From NCBI GenBank assembly GCA_947581865.1, contig CANPWA010000011.1:1-64000 (forward strand): DNA of 64,000 nt. Reading direction: 5' to 3'. Each line of letters opens with the position of its first letter. Position 1 is the stretch's first letter. A program made the translations under genes and the position numbers. This DNA is from an uncultured Acetatifactor sp. (GTDB taxonomy: Bacteria; Bacillota; Clostridia; Lachnospirales; Lachnospiraceae). The notes under the pieces are model-generated. The model was not told the origin of the DNA. It ran no database searches and was given only the letters and a program-made list of their open reading frames with translations. Positions 16,758-27,040 of the stretch are shown here, in pieces.

Positions 16758-18050
16758 ATGGAACAATACGCAATTAAAGGCGGGAATCCATTGGTTGGTG
16801 AAGTGGAGATCGGAGGGGCGAAGAATGCCGCGCTTCCGATTCTTGCCGCATCCGTGATGACGGATGAAACGGTATATATTGAGAATATGCCCGATGTGCG
16901 GGACACAAATGTTCTGTTGTCCGCGATGGAAGGAATTGGTGTGCTGATGAAAAAAGAGGATAGACACAAGGTCACTCTGAATGCCGCCAATATCAATACT
17001 ACCGTAGTAGTGGATGAACGGTTAAAGAAGATCAGGGCATCCTATTATCTGATCGGGGCGCTGCTGGCCAAATATAAGCATGCGGAAGTGGTGCTGCCGG
17101 GCGGCTGTGATATCGGCAGCCGCGCCATTGACCAGCACATTAAGGGCTTTGAGGCTTTGGGAGCCGAGGTGGTCATTGAACACGGGCTGATCAAGACCCA
17201 TTCGGACAGGCTGGTCGGCAGTCATATTTATATGGATGTGGTCAGTGTGGGAGCTACCATCAATGTGATGATGGCGGCTACCATGGCGGAGGGAAAGACC
17301 ATCATTGAAAATGCCGCCAAGGAACCCCATGTGGTCGATCTGGCCAATTTTCTCAACAGCATGGGCGCGAATATCAAAGGCGCGGGAACGGATGTGATCC
17401 GGATCAAGGGCGTCCCCAGGCTTCATGGCACGGAATATGCCATTATTCCTGACCAGATCGAAGCGGGCACTTTCATGTTTGCCGCAGCGATCACCAAGGG
17501 AGATGTGATGGTTAAAAATGTGATCACCAAACATTTAGAGTCCATCACGGCAAAACTTTTGGAAATTGGCTGTGAAGTGGAAGAAGCGGACGACTGTATC
17601 CGTGTGGTGGCATCAAAACCCCTGCAGCACACACAGGTCAAGACGCTTCCCTATCCCGGTTTTCCCACGGACATGCAGCCCCAGATCGCGGTGACGCTGG
17701 CGCTGTCCCAGGGGACAAGCATTGTGACGGAGAGTATTTTTGAGAACCGTTTTAAATATGTGGATGAGCTGACCCGCATGGGAGCCAATATCAAGGTGGA
17801 GGGAAATATTGCCATCATCAATGGCGTCAAAAAGTATACCGGGGCCAGTATCTCCGCGCCGGATCTCAGGGCAGGGGCGGCGTTAGTGCTGGCGGCACTG
17901 GCGGCAGAAGGTTACAGCACGGTGGACGACATCCGTTATATCGAGCGGGGCTATGAGGATTTCCATCTGAAACTCCAGTCTCTTGGCGCGCAGATCGAGT
18001 TGATCGAGACGGAGCGGGATTTCCAGAAATTTAAATTAAAAACAGGTTGA
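16758..18050 (+). CDS. murA: UDP-N-acetylglucosamine 1-carboxyvinyltransferase
   Basis: First committed enzyme of peptidoglycan synthesis: adds enolpyruvate from PEP to UDP-GlcNAc in the cytoplasm. The 430-residue length is typical. The N-terminal GGNPLVGEVEIGGAKNAALP and the catalytic-cysteine loop LPGGCDIGSR are visible; that Cys is the fosfomycin target, so the enzyme should be fosfomycin sensitive unless otherwise protected. The ATG has a GAGAGG site upstream. Many Firmicutes carry two MurA copies (MurA and MurZ); which one this is cannot be said from this window. Its stop codon overlaps the -35 of the metK leader promoter. Confidence 0.95.
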   Translation: MEQYAIKGGNPLVGEVEIGGAKNAALPILAASVMTDETVYIENMPDVRDTNVLLSAMEGIGVLMKKEDRHKVTLNAANINTTVVVDERLKKIRASYYLIGALLAKYKHAEVVLPGGCDIGSRAIDQHIKGFEALGAEVVIEHGLIKTHSDRLVGSHIYMDVVSVGATINVMMAATMAEGKTIIENAAKEPHVVDLANFLNSMGANIKGAGTDVIRIKGVPRLHGTEYAIIPDQIEAGTFMFAAAITKGDVMVKNVITKHLESITAKLLEIGCEVEEADDCIRVVASKPLQHTQVKTLPYPGFPTDMQPQIAVTLALSQGTSIVTESIFENRFKYVDELTRMGANIKVEGNIAIINGVKKYTGASISAPDLRAGAALVLAALAAEGYSTVDDIRYIERGYEDFHLKLQSLGAQIELIETERDFQKFKLKTG

Positions 18051-18075
18051 CAAAGCTCTGCTTTCATAGTACGAT
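18047..18075 (+). promoter_or_regulatory. Promoter of the metK leader
   Basis: TTGACA (18047-18052), 17 nt, TACGAT (18070-18075). The -35 contains the TGA stop of murA (18048-18050). Confidence 0.75.
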
Positions 18076-18105
18076 GTTGTTTACAAAGACAATAGAACAG
18101 GATTT

Positions 18106-18218
18106 CTCTTATTCAGAGTTGGTGGAGGTACATAGGACCGATGAAGCCACGGCAACCCCCATGGAGGAAGGTGCCCACCTGAGCGATATACCCGGAGGAA
18201 CGGGTCGAACAATAAGAG
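18106..18218 (+). ncRNA. SAM-I (S-box) riboswitch
   Basis: The closing stem P1 is CTCTTATT (18106-18113) paired with AATAAGAG (18211-18218). Between them lie the S-box core GGTGGAGG, GACCGATGAAGCC, GGCAACC and AAGGTGCC in the expected order. It is followed by a terminator at 18241-18268 and then metK. By family knowledge, binding of S-adenosylmethionine favours the terminator and lowers SAM synthase expression. Confidence 0.9.
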
Positions 18219-18240
18219 GGTTTGAGCATGAGAATTATCA

Positions 18241-18268
18241 AGTCCGCTTATGGAAGCGGACTTTTTTG
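18241..18268 (+). terminator. Riboswitch-controlled terminator before metK
   Basis: AGTCCGCTT (18241-18249), loop ATGG, AAGCGGACT (18254-18262), then a T run. It is the expression platform of the S-box leader. Confidence 0.88.
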
Positions 18269-18333
18269 TATGGTTTTTATGTTGTGCTGTGTAACTGTCG
18301 TGATTCGTTTTATTTTACTTACAGGAGGAGATT

Positions 18334-19527
18334 ATGGACAAAAGACTTTTCACTTCGGAATCGGTAACTGAGGGTCATCCCGACAAGATGTGCGACGCTA
18401 TTTCCGATGCGGTTCTGGACGCATTGATAGAGCAGGATCCTTTCAGCCGTGTGGCGTGCGAGACTTGCACCAACACCGGATTTGTGCTGGTGATGGGGGA
18501 GGTGACTACCAAAGCAAATATTGATATTCCCGCCATCGTGAGAAAGACGGTGACAGAGATCGGATATGATTCCTCCGAGAAGGGGTTCGACGGGAATACC
18601 TGTGCCGTGATGGTGTCGCTGGACAAGCAGTCCCCGGATATTGCCATGGGCGTGGACAGGGCGCTGGAGGCGCGCGGCGGAGAACAGGGATTGAGTGATG
18701 AGGCGATGGATGCGATCGGAGCGGGAGATCAGGGCATGATGTTCGGCTATGCCACCAACGAGACTCCCGAGCTGATGCCCTATCCCATTTCTCTTGCCCA
18801 TAAGCTTACCGGAAAGCTCACGGAAGTCCGCAAGAACGGCACGCTTCCCTATTTGCGGCCTGACGGAAAGAGCCAGGTGACGGTGGAGTATGACGAAAAC
18901 GGCAGACCCGTGCGCCTGGAGGCGGTGGTTCTGTCCACCCAGCATGACGCAAAGGTGACGCAGGAACAGATCCATCAGGATGTAAAAAGATATATTTTTG
19001 ATGCGGTGCTTCCTCAGGATATGATCGATGAAAACACCAAGTTCTTTATCAATCCCACGGGACGTTTTGTCATCGGCGGACCTAACGGCGACAGCGGTCT
19101 GACGGGACGGAAGATCATCGTGGATACTTATGGAGGCTATGCCCGTCATGGGGGCGGCGCTTTTTCCGGAAAAGACTGTACCAAAGTAGACAGGAGCGCG
19201 GCATATGCCGCCCGCTATGCGGCGAAGAACATTGTGGCGGCAGGGCTGGCAGACAAGTGTGAGCTCCAGCTCTCCTATGCCATCGGCGTTGCCCATCCCA
19301 CTTCGGTCATGGTGGACACTTTCGGCACCGGGCGGCTTTCCGACGAAAAGCTGGTGGAGATCATCCGGGAGCATTTTGATCTCAGACCCGCCGGTATCAT
19401 CCGTATGCTGGATCTGCGCAGACCGATCTACCGATCCACTGCCAGCTGCGGGCATTTCGGACGCACGGATGTGGATCTGCCCTGGGAAAGGCTGGACAAG
19501 GTGGAGCTTCTGAAAACTTATCTGTAA
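18334..19527 (+). CDS. metK: S-adenosylmethionine synthase
   Basis: Makes SAM from methionine and ATP. The 397-residue protein begins [16 protein letters not shown], the ATP/methionine-binding signature. [12 protein letters not shown] and [16 protein letters not shown], the family's two database signature motifs, are both intact. AGGAGG precedes the ATG at 6 nt. It is governed by the upstream S-box riboswitch. SAM is also the substrate of the methyltransferase-kinase fusion later in this window, though no specific link is implied. Confidence 0.97.
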   Translation: MDKRLFTSESVTEGHPDKMCDAISDAVLDALIEQDPFSRVACETCTNTGFVLVMGEVTTKANIDIPAIVRKTVTEIGYDSSEKGFDGNTCAVMVSLDKQSPDIAMGVDRALEARGGEQGLSDEAMDAIGAGDQGMMFGYATNETPELMPYPISLAHKLTGKLTEVRKNGTLPYLRPDGKSQVTVEYDENGRPVRLEAVVLSTQHDAKVTQEQIHQDVKRYIFDAVLPQDMIDENTKFFINPTGRFVIGGPNGDSGLTGRKIIVDTYGGYARHGGGAFSGKDCTKVDRSAAYAARYAAKNIVAAGLADKCELQLSYAIGVAHPTSVMVDTFGTGRLSDEKLVEIIREHFDLRPAGIIRMLDLRRPIYRSTASCGHFGRTDVDLPWERLDKVELLKTYL

Positions 19528-19582
19528 GAAAACAGGGACAGGACATCGGCGAAGTGTATTGAAACGGACAAGAGGGGTGGCA

Positions 19583-20437
19583 ATGGAATACACTACAAAT
19601 GATCTTGCAAAAATTCTTGATGTGTCTACCAATACCATCAGGAGATTTGGTGCAAAGGGATATCTCGATGCGAGCCGCGATGAGAAGAACGGTTACAGGC
19701 GGTTTGGGCACGCTGATATAGAGCGCATGATGTATGTGGAAAAGTACCGCAAACTGGGGTTTGGTCATGACAATATTTCCGGGATCCTGCAGGAAGATAT
19801 AGGAAAAATCCGACAAAGGTTTCAGGACAAGATGGATGAGCTTGACGGGCAGATCGCTCATCTCAAGGCATTGCGTCATCTGTTAAAGGATGACGTGACA
19901 CTGATGGACCGGGTGGAAGAGTTCGGCGCGGACATGATCGAAAGAGAGTGCAGCTGCCTGCATTATGTATTGTATCAAAAGCACGGAAAGCTGTGCGTCG
20001 GAGGAAGTCAGGGGAAGGCGCTGCATCGTTTTATGTCCACCTGTCCTGAGTTTGAGTACATCTATCTTTTGGATCGGGAGGACGTGGAGAACGATATCTG
20101 CGTCTGGAGCGAGGGGGTGGCCTCCAATGAGATCTTCACCGCAAAATACGGGGTTGATGTGGATCCGCCGGTGGAATTATATGCCGCCAGACCATGTGTT
20201 CTGAGATTTATCCGCCTGCCCTTGGATATCACAGACGAAACATATATGTCCCGGATCCAGCTGTGGCGTATATTGTTTGGCGATGTGAGGCAATATATGA
20301 AAGAACGCGGATACCGGCTGGCAGGGGATGTGCTGGGAATGAAAATCTGTTATTCCAGAGAAGAAAATCGGGAGTGGCAGTATGTGTTGATGCATTTTCC
20401 TGTCTGCAGCGCAGCGGGAGAGGAAGCTGCGGAATAA
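19583..20437 (+). CDS. MerR-family transcriptional regulator with effector domain
   Basis: 284 residues. An N-terminal MerR winged helix-turn-helix (YTTNDLAKILDVSTNTIRRF then GYRRFGHADIERM) is followed by a dimerising coiled coil (about residues 75-115). A C-terminal domain of about 150 residues resembles the multidrug-regulator (GyrI-like) effector-binding fold. Start ATG 19583 has GAGGGG at proper distance; the longer frame from 19559 lacks one. It follows metK by 55 bp and may be read from the same transcript; its targets are unknown. A strong terminator follows. Confidence 0.8.
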   Translation: MEYTTNDLAKILDVSTNTIRRFGAKGYLDASRDEKNGYRRFGHADIERMMYVEKYRKLGFGHDNISGILQEDIGKIRQRFQDKMDELDGQIAHLKALRHLLKDDVTLMDRVEEFGADMIERECSCLHYVLYQKHGKLCVGGSQGKALHRFMSTCPEFEYIYLLDREDVENDICVWSEGVASNEIFTAKYGVDVDPPVELYAARPCVLRFIRLPLDITDETYMSRIQLWRILFGDVRQYMKERGYRLAGDVLGMKICYSREENREWQYVLMHFPVCSAAGEEAAE

Positions 20438-20462
20438 GAATAGCCGAATAAATGGCTGTATA

Positions 20463-20505
20463 AGGATCGATTGTGCATTATTGATAATGCCGTCGATCCT
20501 TTTTT
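20463..20505 (+). terminator. Terminator after the MerR gene
   Basis: GGATCGA (20464-20470) pairs with TCGATCC (20493-20499), with an inner GCATTAT/ATAATGC stem, then a T run. Confidence 0.9.
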
Positions 20506-20529
20506 GTGATTTATTTCAGGGGGATTTCG

Positions 20530-20560
20530 TTGACTGTGACACAGCGTCATACTTTACAAT
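20530..20560 (+). promoter_or_regulatory. Probable promoter of the pectinesterase gene
   Basis: TTGACT (20530-20535) with TACAAT (20555-20560) at 19 nt, or TTTACA at 17 nt. Confidence 0.45.
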
Positions 20561-20667
20561 AAAATCAAATGGACATGAGAGGGCTGCGTTCCTCTTGTCG
20601 AACTGTGGTACTCCGTGCTCTCCATGGAGGATGGTTCGGGGTGAATATATTTAAAGGAGGGAGAAAA

Positions 20668-23600
20668 ATGTTTGAGAAAATACCCGGAAAACGAAAACTC
20701 AGACGAAAGATAAGCAGGGCATTGTCTGTACTGACGGCGGCGGCACTGCTTGCGGGTACATTCCCCGCAGATCTGTTCGGGGGGGCATCCTATGTGAGTG
20801 CAGAGGAAGCCGTTGAGACAGAGACCGTCATTTATGACTTCCGTGACGGGAGCATTGTGCCGGCAGATAGTTCTGCCAGTCTGACAGAGGAAAAGAGTTC
20901 ATCTGACGGGCGGTTAAAGATTGCGGCAGGTGAAACGAACAGTTATCGTTTTAATGACGCTTCCCATGGCGTGGAATTCCACGAGGGCAATACGGTGACG
21001 ATCCATGTGCTGGGAGACACGGAACTTGCGATCGGCGGCTGTGTGTATTCCCAGGAGGGTACCCTGACTGTGACCGATCAGGCGACACAGGAGGAGATCA
21101 CCCGGTTTGATGATACGACGACGGAGGACTGTTCCGCAACATTGGATGTCACATACAAAGGGGAGGAAACAGACCTGCTTCTTACCTTTGGCGGAGAAAA
21201 GACCTATGTGCCTTATGTCAAAGTGACGGGACCCAAGTCCGCATCAGGATCCGATCCTGCGGGACCGGAAGATCCCGATCCGGGGGCAGAGGAAGAGGTT
21301 CGCGTATATACCAGTGTCTATGATTTCCGTGACGGCAGTATTGTGCCTACGAATACGCAGAACGGAACGGACAAGCTGACATCCGGGGATGGGAAGCTGA
21401 CAGTGGAATGCGGTCCGAAGAACGGATACGGCTACAACGGTGCAGAGCATGGCTCCGTATTTAAAGAAGGAAATTTCATCACCCTGCATGTGCTGGGAAA
21501 AACAAAAGTGGATATCGGTGGGTGCGAGTATTCTGACGGTTCCCTGACTGTCACCAGCGGCGGAGATACGATAAAGACGTTTGACAGCACGAGGACGACG
21601 GCATGTTATCACAATGATGAGACCGCGGTGCTCAGCTTTACCTATGAAGGCGGAGAGACGGATCTGGTGCTCACCTTTGGCGCAGGCAGCACTTATGTAC
21701 CGGTCATTAAGGCGGAAAGAACGGAACCTAAGCCTGTCATCACCTATACCAGTGTCTATGATTTCTGCGACGGCAGTATTGTGCCTACGAATACGCAGAA
21801 CGGAACGGATAAGCTGACATCCGGGGATGGGAAGCTGACAGTGGAATGCGGTCCGAAGAACGGATACGGCTACAACGGTGCGCAGCATGGCTCCGTATTT
21901 AAAGAAGGAAATTTCATCACCCTGCATGTGCTGGGAAAAACAAAAGTGGATATCGGAGGGTGCGAGTTTTCTAACGGTTCCCTGACTGTCACCAGCGGCG
22001 GGGATACGATAAAGACATTTGACAGCACAAAGACGACGGCATGTTATCACAATGATGAGACCGCAGTGCTCAGCTTTACCTATGAAGGCGGGGAGACGGA
22101 TCTGGTGCTCACCTTTGGCGAGGGCAGCACCTATGTACCGGTCATTAAGGCAGAGAGAACGGAATTTGCACCGGATGTGACAGAAGTAAAGGCAAAGATC
22201 ACCTTAAAGGATGAGAAAGGGCTTCTCCAGGAAGGAGATACCATTACCTTAGTAAACAAGGGCGATCCTGCCGATGTGGTTGACATTACTTCTGCCGGAG
22301 CGGAGGCAAAGGAATTTTCCCTGAAAGTCAACGCAGTTTATGAGCTGAAATCCAGTAACAGTGACATTGCGGCAGCGGCAGGCGACGGGAAGACAACGGT
22401 GGCCACCACAACAGAGGATCTGGAATTTGAGGTAAATCTGACCTCCACGGTTGTACATCCTGTAGTGACGTTTGCTCTCGGAGCGGGAGTGACCGAAGAG
22501 CTGCAGTACGAACTTTCTCTGGAAGCAGATGCGGAGAAGGTGGTTCTGGAAAACGGTAAAAGCGTAAAGTTAACCATCGGTAAGACTTATACACTGAAAT
22601 GTTCCACGGAGAATGTGGTGGCAAAAATTTCGGGAGGCGTGCTTCTGACAGTTACGGAGAGCCTGAGCGCGGTGACTGTGGATATCAGTCTGCCTGATAC
22701 ATCCCATCATACCTATGACGTATGGGATTTTGGCGCGGAGCAGTTACAGGGTACGGATCAGATCACTTACCGGAATCATATCACTAAGGAAGTGGTGGAG
22801 GAATGGTATACCGGTCTGGAGCCCGGCGCCCCTTTGGCACCGGAGGGTGAGGATCTGAAAGCGGGAGATCTGGTACTCCGGAGCGCAGGGCAGAAGGGCA
22901 AATGGCGCCTGCGTGTCCAGCCGGCTTCCGGGCTGCCCGGAGAAAACGAGAGCAAGCTCACAGACGAATATGGAGAAGAGTATCTCGGCATCATGTACTC
23001 CAACGCGACGAGCAGTACGGATACCGAGCCTATGAAGATGCTTCTTGATGTCAAGGCCGGAGATATGGTGTATGCGGTCGTATCCAGTAATGGCGGGAAA
23101 TCCGCGATCACATGGCAATCCCCCAGCGGCAGGGACAAACAGACTTTTGTATATACATTGGGAAGCAGGACCAAACTGCAGCATACCGCGATCTTCACGG
23201 CTTCGGAGGATGGAGCGTATCAGCTGTATTCCGCGGATGAGAAACTTGTGGTTGCGCGTATTTATCGGGAGAGACCTGCCCAGGTGACAGTGAGCGGCGC
23301 TGTCAGGCTGCCGGAGGGAGCTTCCTGGGGTCAGGACAGCAGACTGCTGTTTGTGAATCAGATGACAGGTCAGGTTTCCCAGGCACAGGTGAGCAAGGAC
23401 AAAGCTAATCTCAATTATAGCGTGAAATTGTTTGAACAGTATACATATGACGTTGTGGTCGAGAATGTGGAAGGCTGTGTGGTAGGGGAAAATAATACGC
23501 TCACCCTGAAGAACGAAGCAGGAGACACGGAATTTGAAGTGAACTGTATTGCCGTGGATCTGGTCTTGGTGAAAGGTTCTCTTGCCGACCTGACCGCGGA

Positions 23601-26600
23601 AGCGGCAGCAAAACTCCAGATCTCATTCCGAAATGAGGAAAAGGTGTATGTTCCCGGGATTACGGTAGATCCTGAAAACGTAACATACAGCGGTAAGTTT
23701 GAGAGGGGAGTTTCTTATCAGATAACGGTATCCAACATCAATGATTTTACGCTTGACGATGACACTTTCCAGGCGGATGAGGATGGGACGAAGGATATCC
23801 ATTTTACGAAAAAGCCTGTGTATGCTGTCAATGTGACATTGGAAGGCCCTTCTGAAGAGGAGGCGGCAGAGGCAAAACTGACGTTCACCAATATCAATGA
23901 GAAAGAGTATAGTTATCAATTTACCGGAGCAGAGAAAGCGCAGATCGCACTGAGAGACGGTCAGTATGCCGTGAAGGCGGAATTAAAGGGATATACGCAG
24001 AAGCTGACTTCCGATGTGAAGGTAAACGGCGCGCCCGTAGAGAAAACGATCGTGATGATTCCCGACACGACTGAGAATAAGGTGGAGTATGCTCCGCAGA
24101 TTTCTGTCGGCGCCGGGGGAGATTATGAGACGATCAATGATGCGCTGAATGCCGTGCGTCATATGAACCGGAGAAACGGGCAGCGGGTGACGATTGCCAT
24201 CGCGCCCGGCGATTATGAGGAAATGCTTGTCATTGATGTGCCGGATGTGACTCTGAAAAACGCAAGCGGTACACCCAGTATCGAACTGAAAAATAAAGGA
24301 GTTGACATTGATGCCAATGCGGTGCGCGTCACTTCCTATTATGGTCATGGGTATGCGTATTACAGCATGGGGAATGACTGTAAATGGAACGAAGACGTGC
24401 TGAAAGTGAATAAGGAGAATGGCTATTACTCCTATGAGAATCCGGGCAGCGGGACCACCAACGGAAGTTATTGGAACGCGACGGTGGTGATCGGAGCCGA
24501 CGGGTTCCAGGCAGAAGGGATCATTTTTGAAAATTCCTTTAACCAGTATGTTTCCAAGAAGGCGGCGGAGGATATCATTGTTCCTCTCAGCGGCGCCAAG
24601 GAGGGCGATACGCCCAGAAGTCAGATGGAAGCGGGCGACACGAAAGTACAGGATAAGAAATATGTGGAGCGCGCGGCTGCTTTGGCGATCAAGAACGATG
24701 TGAAGGAAAGCTCCTTTTCCAACTGTAAATTCATCGGCAGACAGGATACTTTGTATGGCGGCAGAAATTCTACCGCGGCATTCTATGGATGTTCCGTTTA
24801 TGGCGGCACCGATTATATCTTTGGACCTATGATCGCGGTATTTGCAAAATGCGACCTGGTGCTGAACACCATGGAGGATGCCAACGATATAGCATACATC
24901 ACGGCGGCACAACAGTCTTCCGGCAGAGGATACCTGATGTACAACTGCGAAGTGAAATCTACTGTTCCCGGTGTGGATACGGCATCGGAAAAGGTTTCCA
25001 AACCCGGATATTTCGGCAGACCCTGGGAAGCCAATACCAGTGAAGTGGTATTTTTCTATACGGTGGTGGGGACGGCTTCCGACAATACGTCTTTGATCGC
25101 TCCCGCAGGCTGGAACAACAGCCTCAACGGGACCAGTAATAATGTATCTGAATATAAGACATATGAAAAAACGGAAGGCATAGATAACAGCAGCCTTCGC
25201 GAGAAATGGGCGCATGTGCTTGGGGAGCCCGTGCTTCCGGATGGAACAGCCATTACTGTTTCGGCATTTTTAGGAAAATGGAATCCTTTTGCGGGCAAGG
25301 ATATGACCATTGTACTGCCTGACGGGACCCGGATAGAGGAACCGGTACAGAATCCGCCTGCCGTATCCGAAGAGGGGCTGCATGTGGAGCTGCGCGATCC
25401 CGGGGAAGAGTATGTCTACACCGGCAGCGCCGTCAAGCCTGCGATCCTTGTGACCAACAACGGCGTGGAGCTCACCGAGGGAACGGACTACACCGTGAAG
25501 TACAGCGGCAATGTCAAGGCGAGCACGACAAAGAACAAGGCAAAGATCACCGTGACCGGCAAGGGCAACCTTACCGGCAGCGCTTCCACCACCTTTGAGA
25601 TCCTGCCCAAGGACATCAATGACGAGGACGTGGAAGAGGGGACCATCACGGTGGTGAAGAACACCAAGCCGGCTCCTGTGCTGGTCTACAACAACATGAA
25701 GCTGGGAAGCAAAGACTACACCGTAAAGGACAATCGTAAATTTACGGAGGACGGTCAGATCACCGTGACCGGCAAGGGCAACTACACCGGAGAGAGAACG
25801 CTCGACGTGACAGTGAAGACGACAAAGAAGGAAGTAAAGAAATTCACCGTCACTCTGCAGAACGTGAAGCTGACCTACAACGGTGAGGAGCAGAAGATCC
25901 CCTTCACCGTGAAGGACTCCGCGAGCAAGGAAGTGCTGACGGAAGGGGAAGACTATCTGGTGCTGTATCCGGAGAACGTGACGGATGCGGGGAGCAGGAA
26001 GTTCACGGTGGTAGGGACCGGAGACTATACGGGAAGCGTGACCAAGAGCTACACCATCAGACCCCTGGCTGCGGCGGCAGGAAGCATGACGGCAGAAGGA
26101 GTGGATGAGGAAGGCTATGAGTATGTAAGGACCGGCGTGACCGTGGGAGAGGATCTTGTGGTGCGCTGCACCGCAGACGGTGCGGCTGCGGAACTGACGG
26201 AGGGCAGGGACTATAAGATCAGCTATACCAACAACCGCAAGGCGGGAACGGCGAAGTATACAGTGGTCTTCCAGGGCAACTACAAGGGAACGAAGGCGCT
26301 GACGGGAAGCTTCAGGATCCTGCCCGCGACGCTGGAGGAAGCGCAGGTGAGCAGCGCGGACAAGGTATACAGCGGCAAGAAGGGGACCTATGTGTCCAAG
26401 CCGGTGGTGACCATCGGGGATGTGGCGCTGGGAAGCGGAGATTACACGGTAAAATACTATAAGGACGCGGCAATGGAGCAGGAGATCACCGGGAAGAACA
26501 AGCTGGAGCTGGGAGCGGAAGAGAACGAGGCGACAGTGTATGTGAAGGTGAGCGGCAAGGGCAACTATGCGAAGGAAGGCTCGGTGGCGACGGGAGAGTA

Positions 26601-26943
26601 CCGTGTAGTGCGCAGGTCGTCTGCCCAGTATGATCTTTCCAAGGCGAGAGTGACGGTGCTGGATGCGCAGGGGAAGAAGACCACGAAGGTGGAGTACACG
26701 GGAGAGAAGCTGGAGCCCGCAGTCAAAGTAGAGTACAAGATCAAAGGGAAATACGAGACAGTAGGGGAAGAGAACTACAGCGTGGAATATGTGAACAATG
26801 TGAACAAAGGCAGGGCGAGCATCATCCTGACCGCGGAAGGTGAGCAGTATGTGGGAGGAAAGACCGTGACCTTTAACATCGTGGCAAAGAACGTGAGAAA
26901 GGTAACGGATCTGTTTACAGATCTGTTTGCGGATCTTCCCTGA
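20668..26943 (+). CDS. Giant secreted multidomain pectinesterase
   Basis: About 2091 residues. A basic N terminus and hydrophobic core (SVLTAAALLAGTFPADLF) form a signal peptide. Three related beta modules follow at residues ~54-190, 214-353 and 360-499, each starting V(Y)DFxDGSIVP; the last two are nearly identical. Ig-like and further beta regions lead to a carbohydrate esterase 8 (pectin methylesterase) domain at ~1143-1490. It keeps GRQDTLYGG (acid/base Asp), DYIFG (nucleophile Asp) and GRPWE (Arg). The C terminus (1570-2080) is a string of Ig-like repeats with motifs such as ITVTGKGNLTGS. No LPXTG sorting signal is present. Start ATG 20668 follows AAAGGAGG. It should demethylate plant pectin outside the cell, with the modules for carbohydrate or surface binding. 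Confidence 0.9.
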   Translation: MFEKIPGKRKLRRKISRALSVLTAAALLAGTFPADLFGGASYVSAEEAVETETVIYDFRDGSIVPADSSASLTEEKSSSDGRLKIAAGETNSYRFNDASHGVEFHEGNTVTIHVLGDTELAIGGCVYSQEGTLTVTDQATQEEITRFDDTTTEDCSATLDVTYKGEETDLLLTFGGEKTYVPYVKVTGPKSASGSDPAGPEDPDPGAEEEVRVYTSVYDFRDGSIVPTNTQNGTDKLTSGDGKLTVECGPKNGYGYNGAEHGSVFKEGNFITLHVLGKTKVDIGGCEYSDGSLTVTSGGDTIKTFDSTRTTACYHNDETAVLSFTYEGGETDLVLTFGAGSTYVPVIKAERTEPKPVITYTSVYDFCDGSIVPTNTQNGTDKLTSGDGKLTVECGPKNGYGYNGAQHGSVFKEGNFITLHVLGKTKVDIGGCEFSNGSLTVTSGGDTIKTFDSTKTTACYHNDETAVLSFTYEGGETDLVLTFGEGSTYVPVIKAERTEFAPDVTEVKAKITLKDEKGLLQEGDTITLVNKGDPADVVDITSAGAEAKEFSLKVNAVYELKSSNSDIAAAAGDGKTTVATTTEDLEFEVNLTSTVVHPVVTFALGAGVTEELQYELSLEADAEKVVLENGKSVKLTIGKTYTLKCSTENVVAKISGGVLLTVTESLSAVTVDISLPDTSHHTYDVWDFGAEQLQGTDQITYRNHITKEVVEEWYTGLEPGAPLAPEGEDLKAGDLVLRSAGQKGKWRLRVQPASGLPGENESKLTDEYGEEYLGIMYSNATSSTDTEPMKMLLDVKAGDMVYAVVSSNGGKSAITWQSPSGRDKQTFVYTLGSRTKLQHTAIFTASEDGAYQLYSADEKLVVARIYRERPAQVTVSGAVRLPEGASWGQDSRLLFVNQMTGQVSQAQVSKDKANLNYSVKLFEQYTYDVVVENVEGCVVGENNTLTLKNEAGDTEFEVNCIAVDLVLVKGSLADLTAEAAAKLQISFRNEEKVYVPGITVDPENVTYSGKFERGVSYQITVSNINDFTLDDDTFQADEDGTKDIHFTKKPVYAVNVTLEGPSEEEAAEAKLTFTNINEKEYSYQFTGAEKAQIALRDGQYAVKAELKGYTQKLTSDVKVNGAPVEKTIVMIPDTTENKVEYAPQISVGAGGDYETINDALNAVRHMNRRNGQRVTIAIAPGDYEEMLVIDVPDVTLKNASGTPSIELKNKGVDIDANAVRVTSYYGHGYAYYSMGNDCKWNEDVLKVNKENGYYSYENPGSGTTNGSYWNATVVIGADGFQAEGIIFENSFNQYVSKKAAEDIIVPLSGAKEGDTPRSQMEAGDTKVQDKKYVERAAALAIKNDVKESSFSNCKFIGRQDTLYGGRNSTAAFYGCSVYGGTDYIFGPMIAVFAKCDLVLNTMEDANDIAYITAAQQSSGRGYLMYNCEVKSTVPGVDTASEKVSKPGYFGRPWEANTSEVVFFYTVVGTASDNTSLIAPAGWNNSLNGTSNNVSEYKTYEKTEGIDNSSLREKWAHVLGEPVLPDGTAITVSAFLGKWNPFAGKDMTIVLPDGTRIEEPVQNPPAVSEEGLHVELRDPGEEYVYTGSAVKPAILVTNNGVELTEGTDYTVKYSGNVKASTTKNKAKITVTGKGNLTGSASTTFEILPKDINDEDVEEGTITVVKNTKPAPVLVYNNMKLGSKDYTVKDNRKFTEDGQITVTGKGNYTGERTLDVTVKTTKKEVKKFTVTLQNVKLTYNGEEQKIPFTVKDSASKEVLTEGEDYLVLYPENVTDAGSRKFTVVGTGDYTGSVTKSYTIRPLAAAAGSMTAEGVDEEGYEYVRTGVTVGEDLVVRCTADGAAAELTEGRDYKISYTNNRKAGTAKYTVVFQGNYKGTKALTGSFRILPATLEEAQVSSADKVYSGKKGTYVSKPVVTIGDVALGSGDYTVKYYKDAAMEQEITGKNKLELGAEENEATVYVKVSGKGNYAKEGSVATGEYRVVRRSSAQYDLSKARVTVLDAQGKKTTKVEYTGEKLEPAVKVEYKIKGKYETVGEENYSVEYVNNVNKGRASIILTAEGEQYVGGKTVTFNIVAKNVRKVTDLFTDLFADLP
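21307..22164. repeat. Tandem duplication of a 438-bp module in the pectinesterase gene
   Basis: 21307-21726 and 21745-22164 align at a constant offset of 438 bp (146 codons) with only scattered differences at the DNA level. This is much closer than the older third copy near 20827, so it is a recent in-frame duplication. Confidence 0.9.
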
Positions 26944-26983
26944 TGAGAGAGTGATCCGGCAGATACCGGAAGGAATGCACAAG

Positions 26984-27013
26984 GAGGGCGTACACCGCAG
27001 GGTGTGCGCCCTC
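26984..27013 (+). terminator. Hairpin after the pectinesterase gene
   Basis: GAGGGCGTACACC (26984-26996) pairs with GGTGTGCGCCCTC (27001-27013), 4-nt loop; the T-rich stretch follows only after some bases. Confidence 0.65.
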
Positions 27014-27040
27014 TGATGTATGGCGGTTTTTATATCCTCT

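Noticed and set aside
26880..26943. Cell-wall sorting signal at the pectinesterase C terminus
   Set aside because: No LPXTG-like motif, hydrophobic helix or basic tail is present at the end of the protein.
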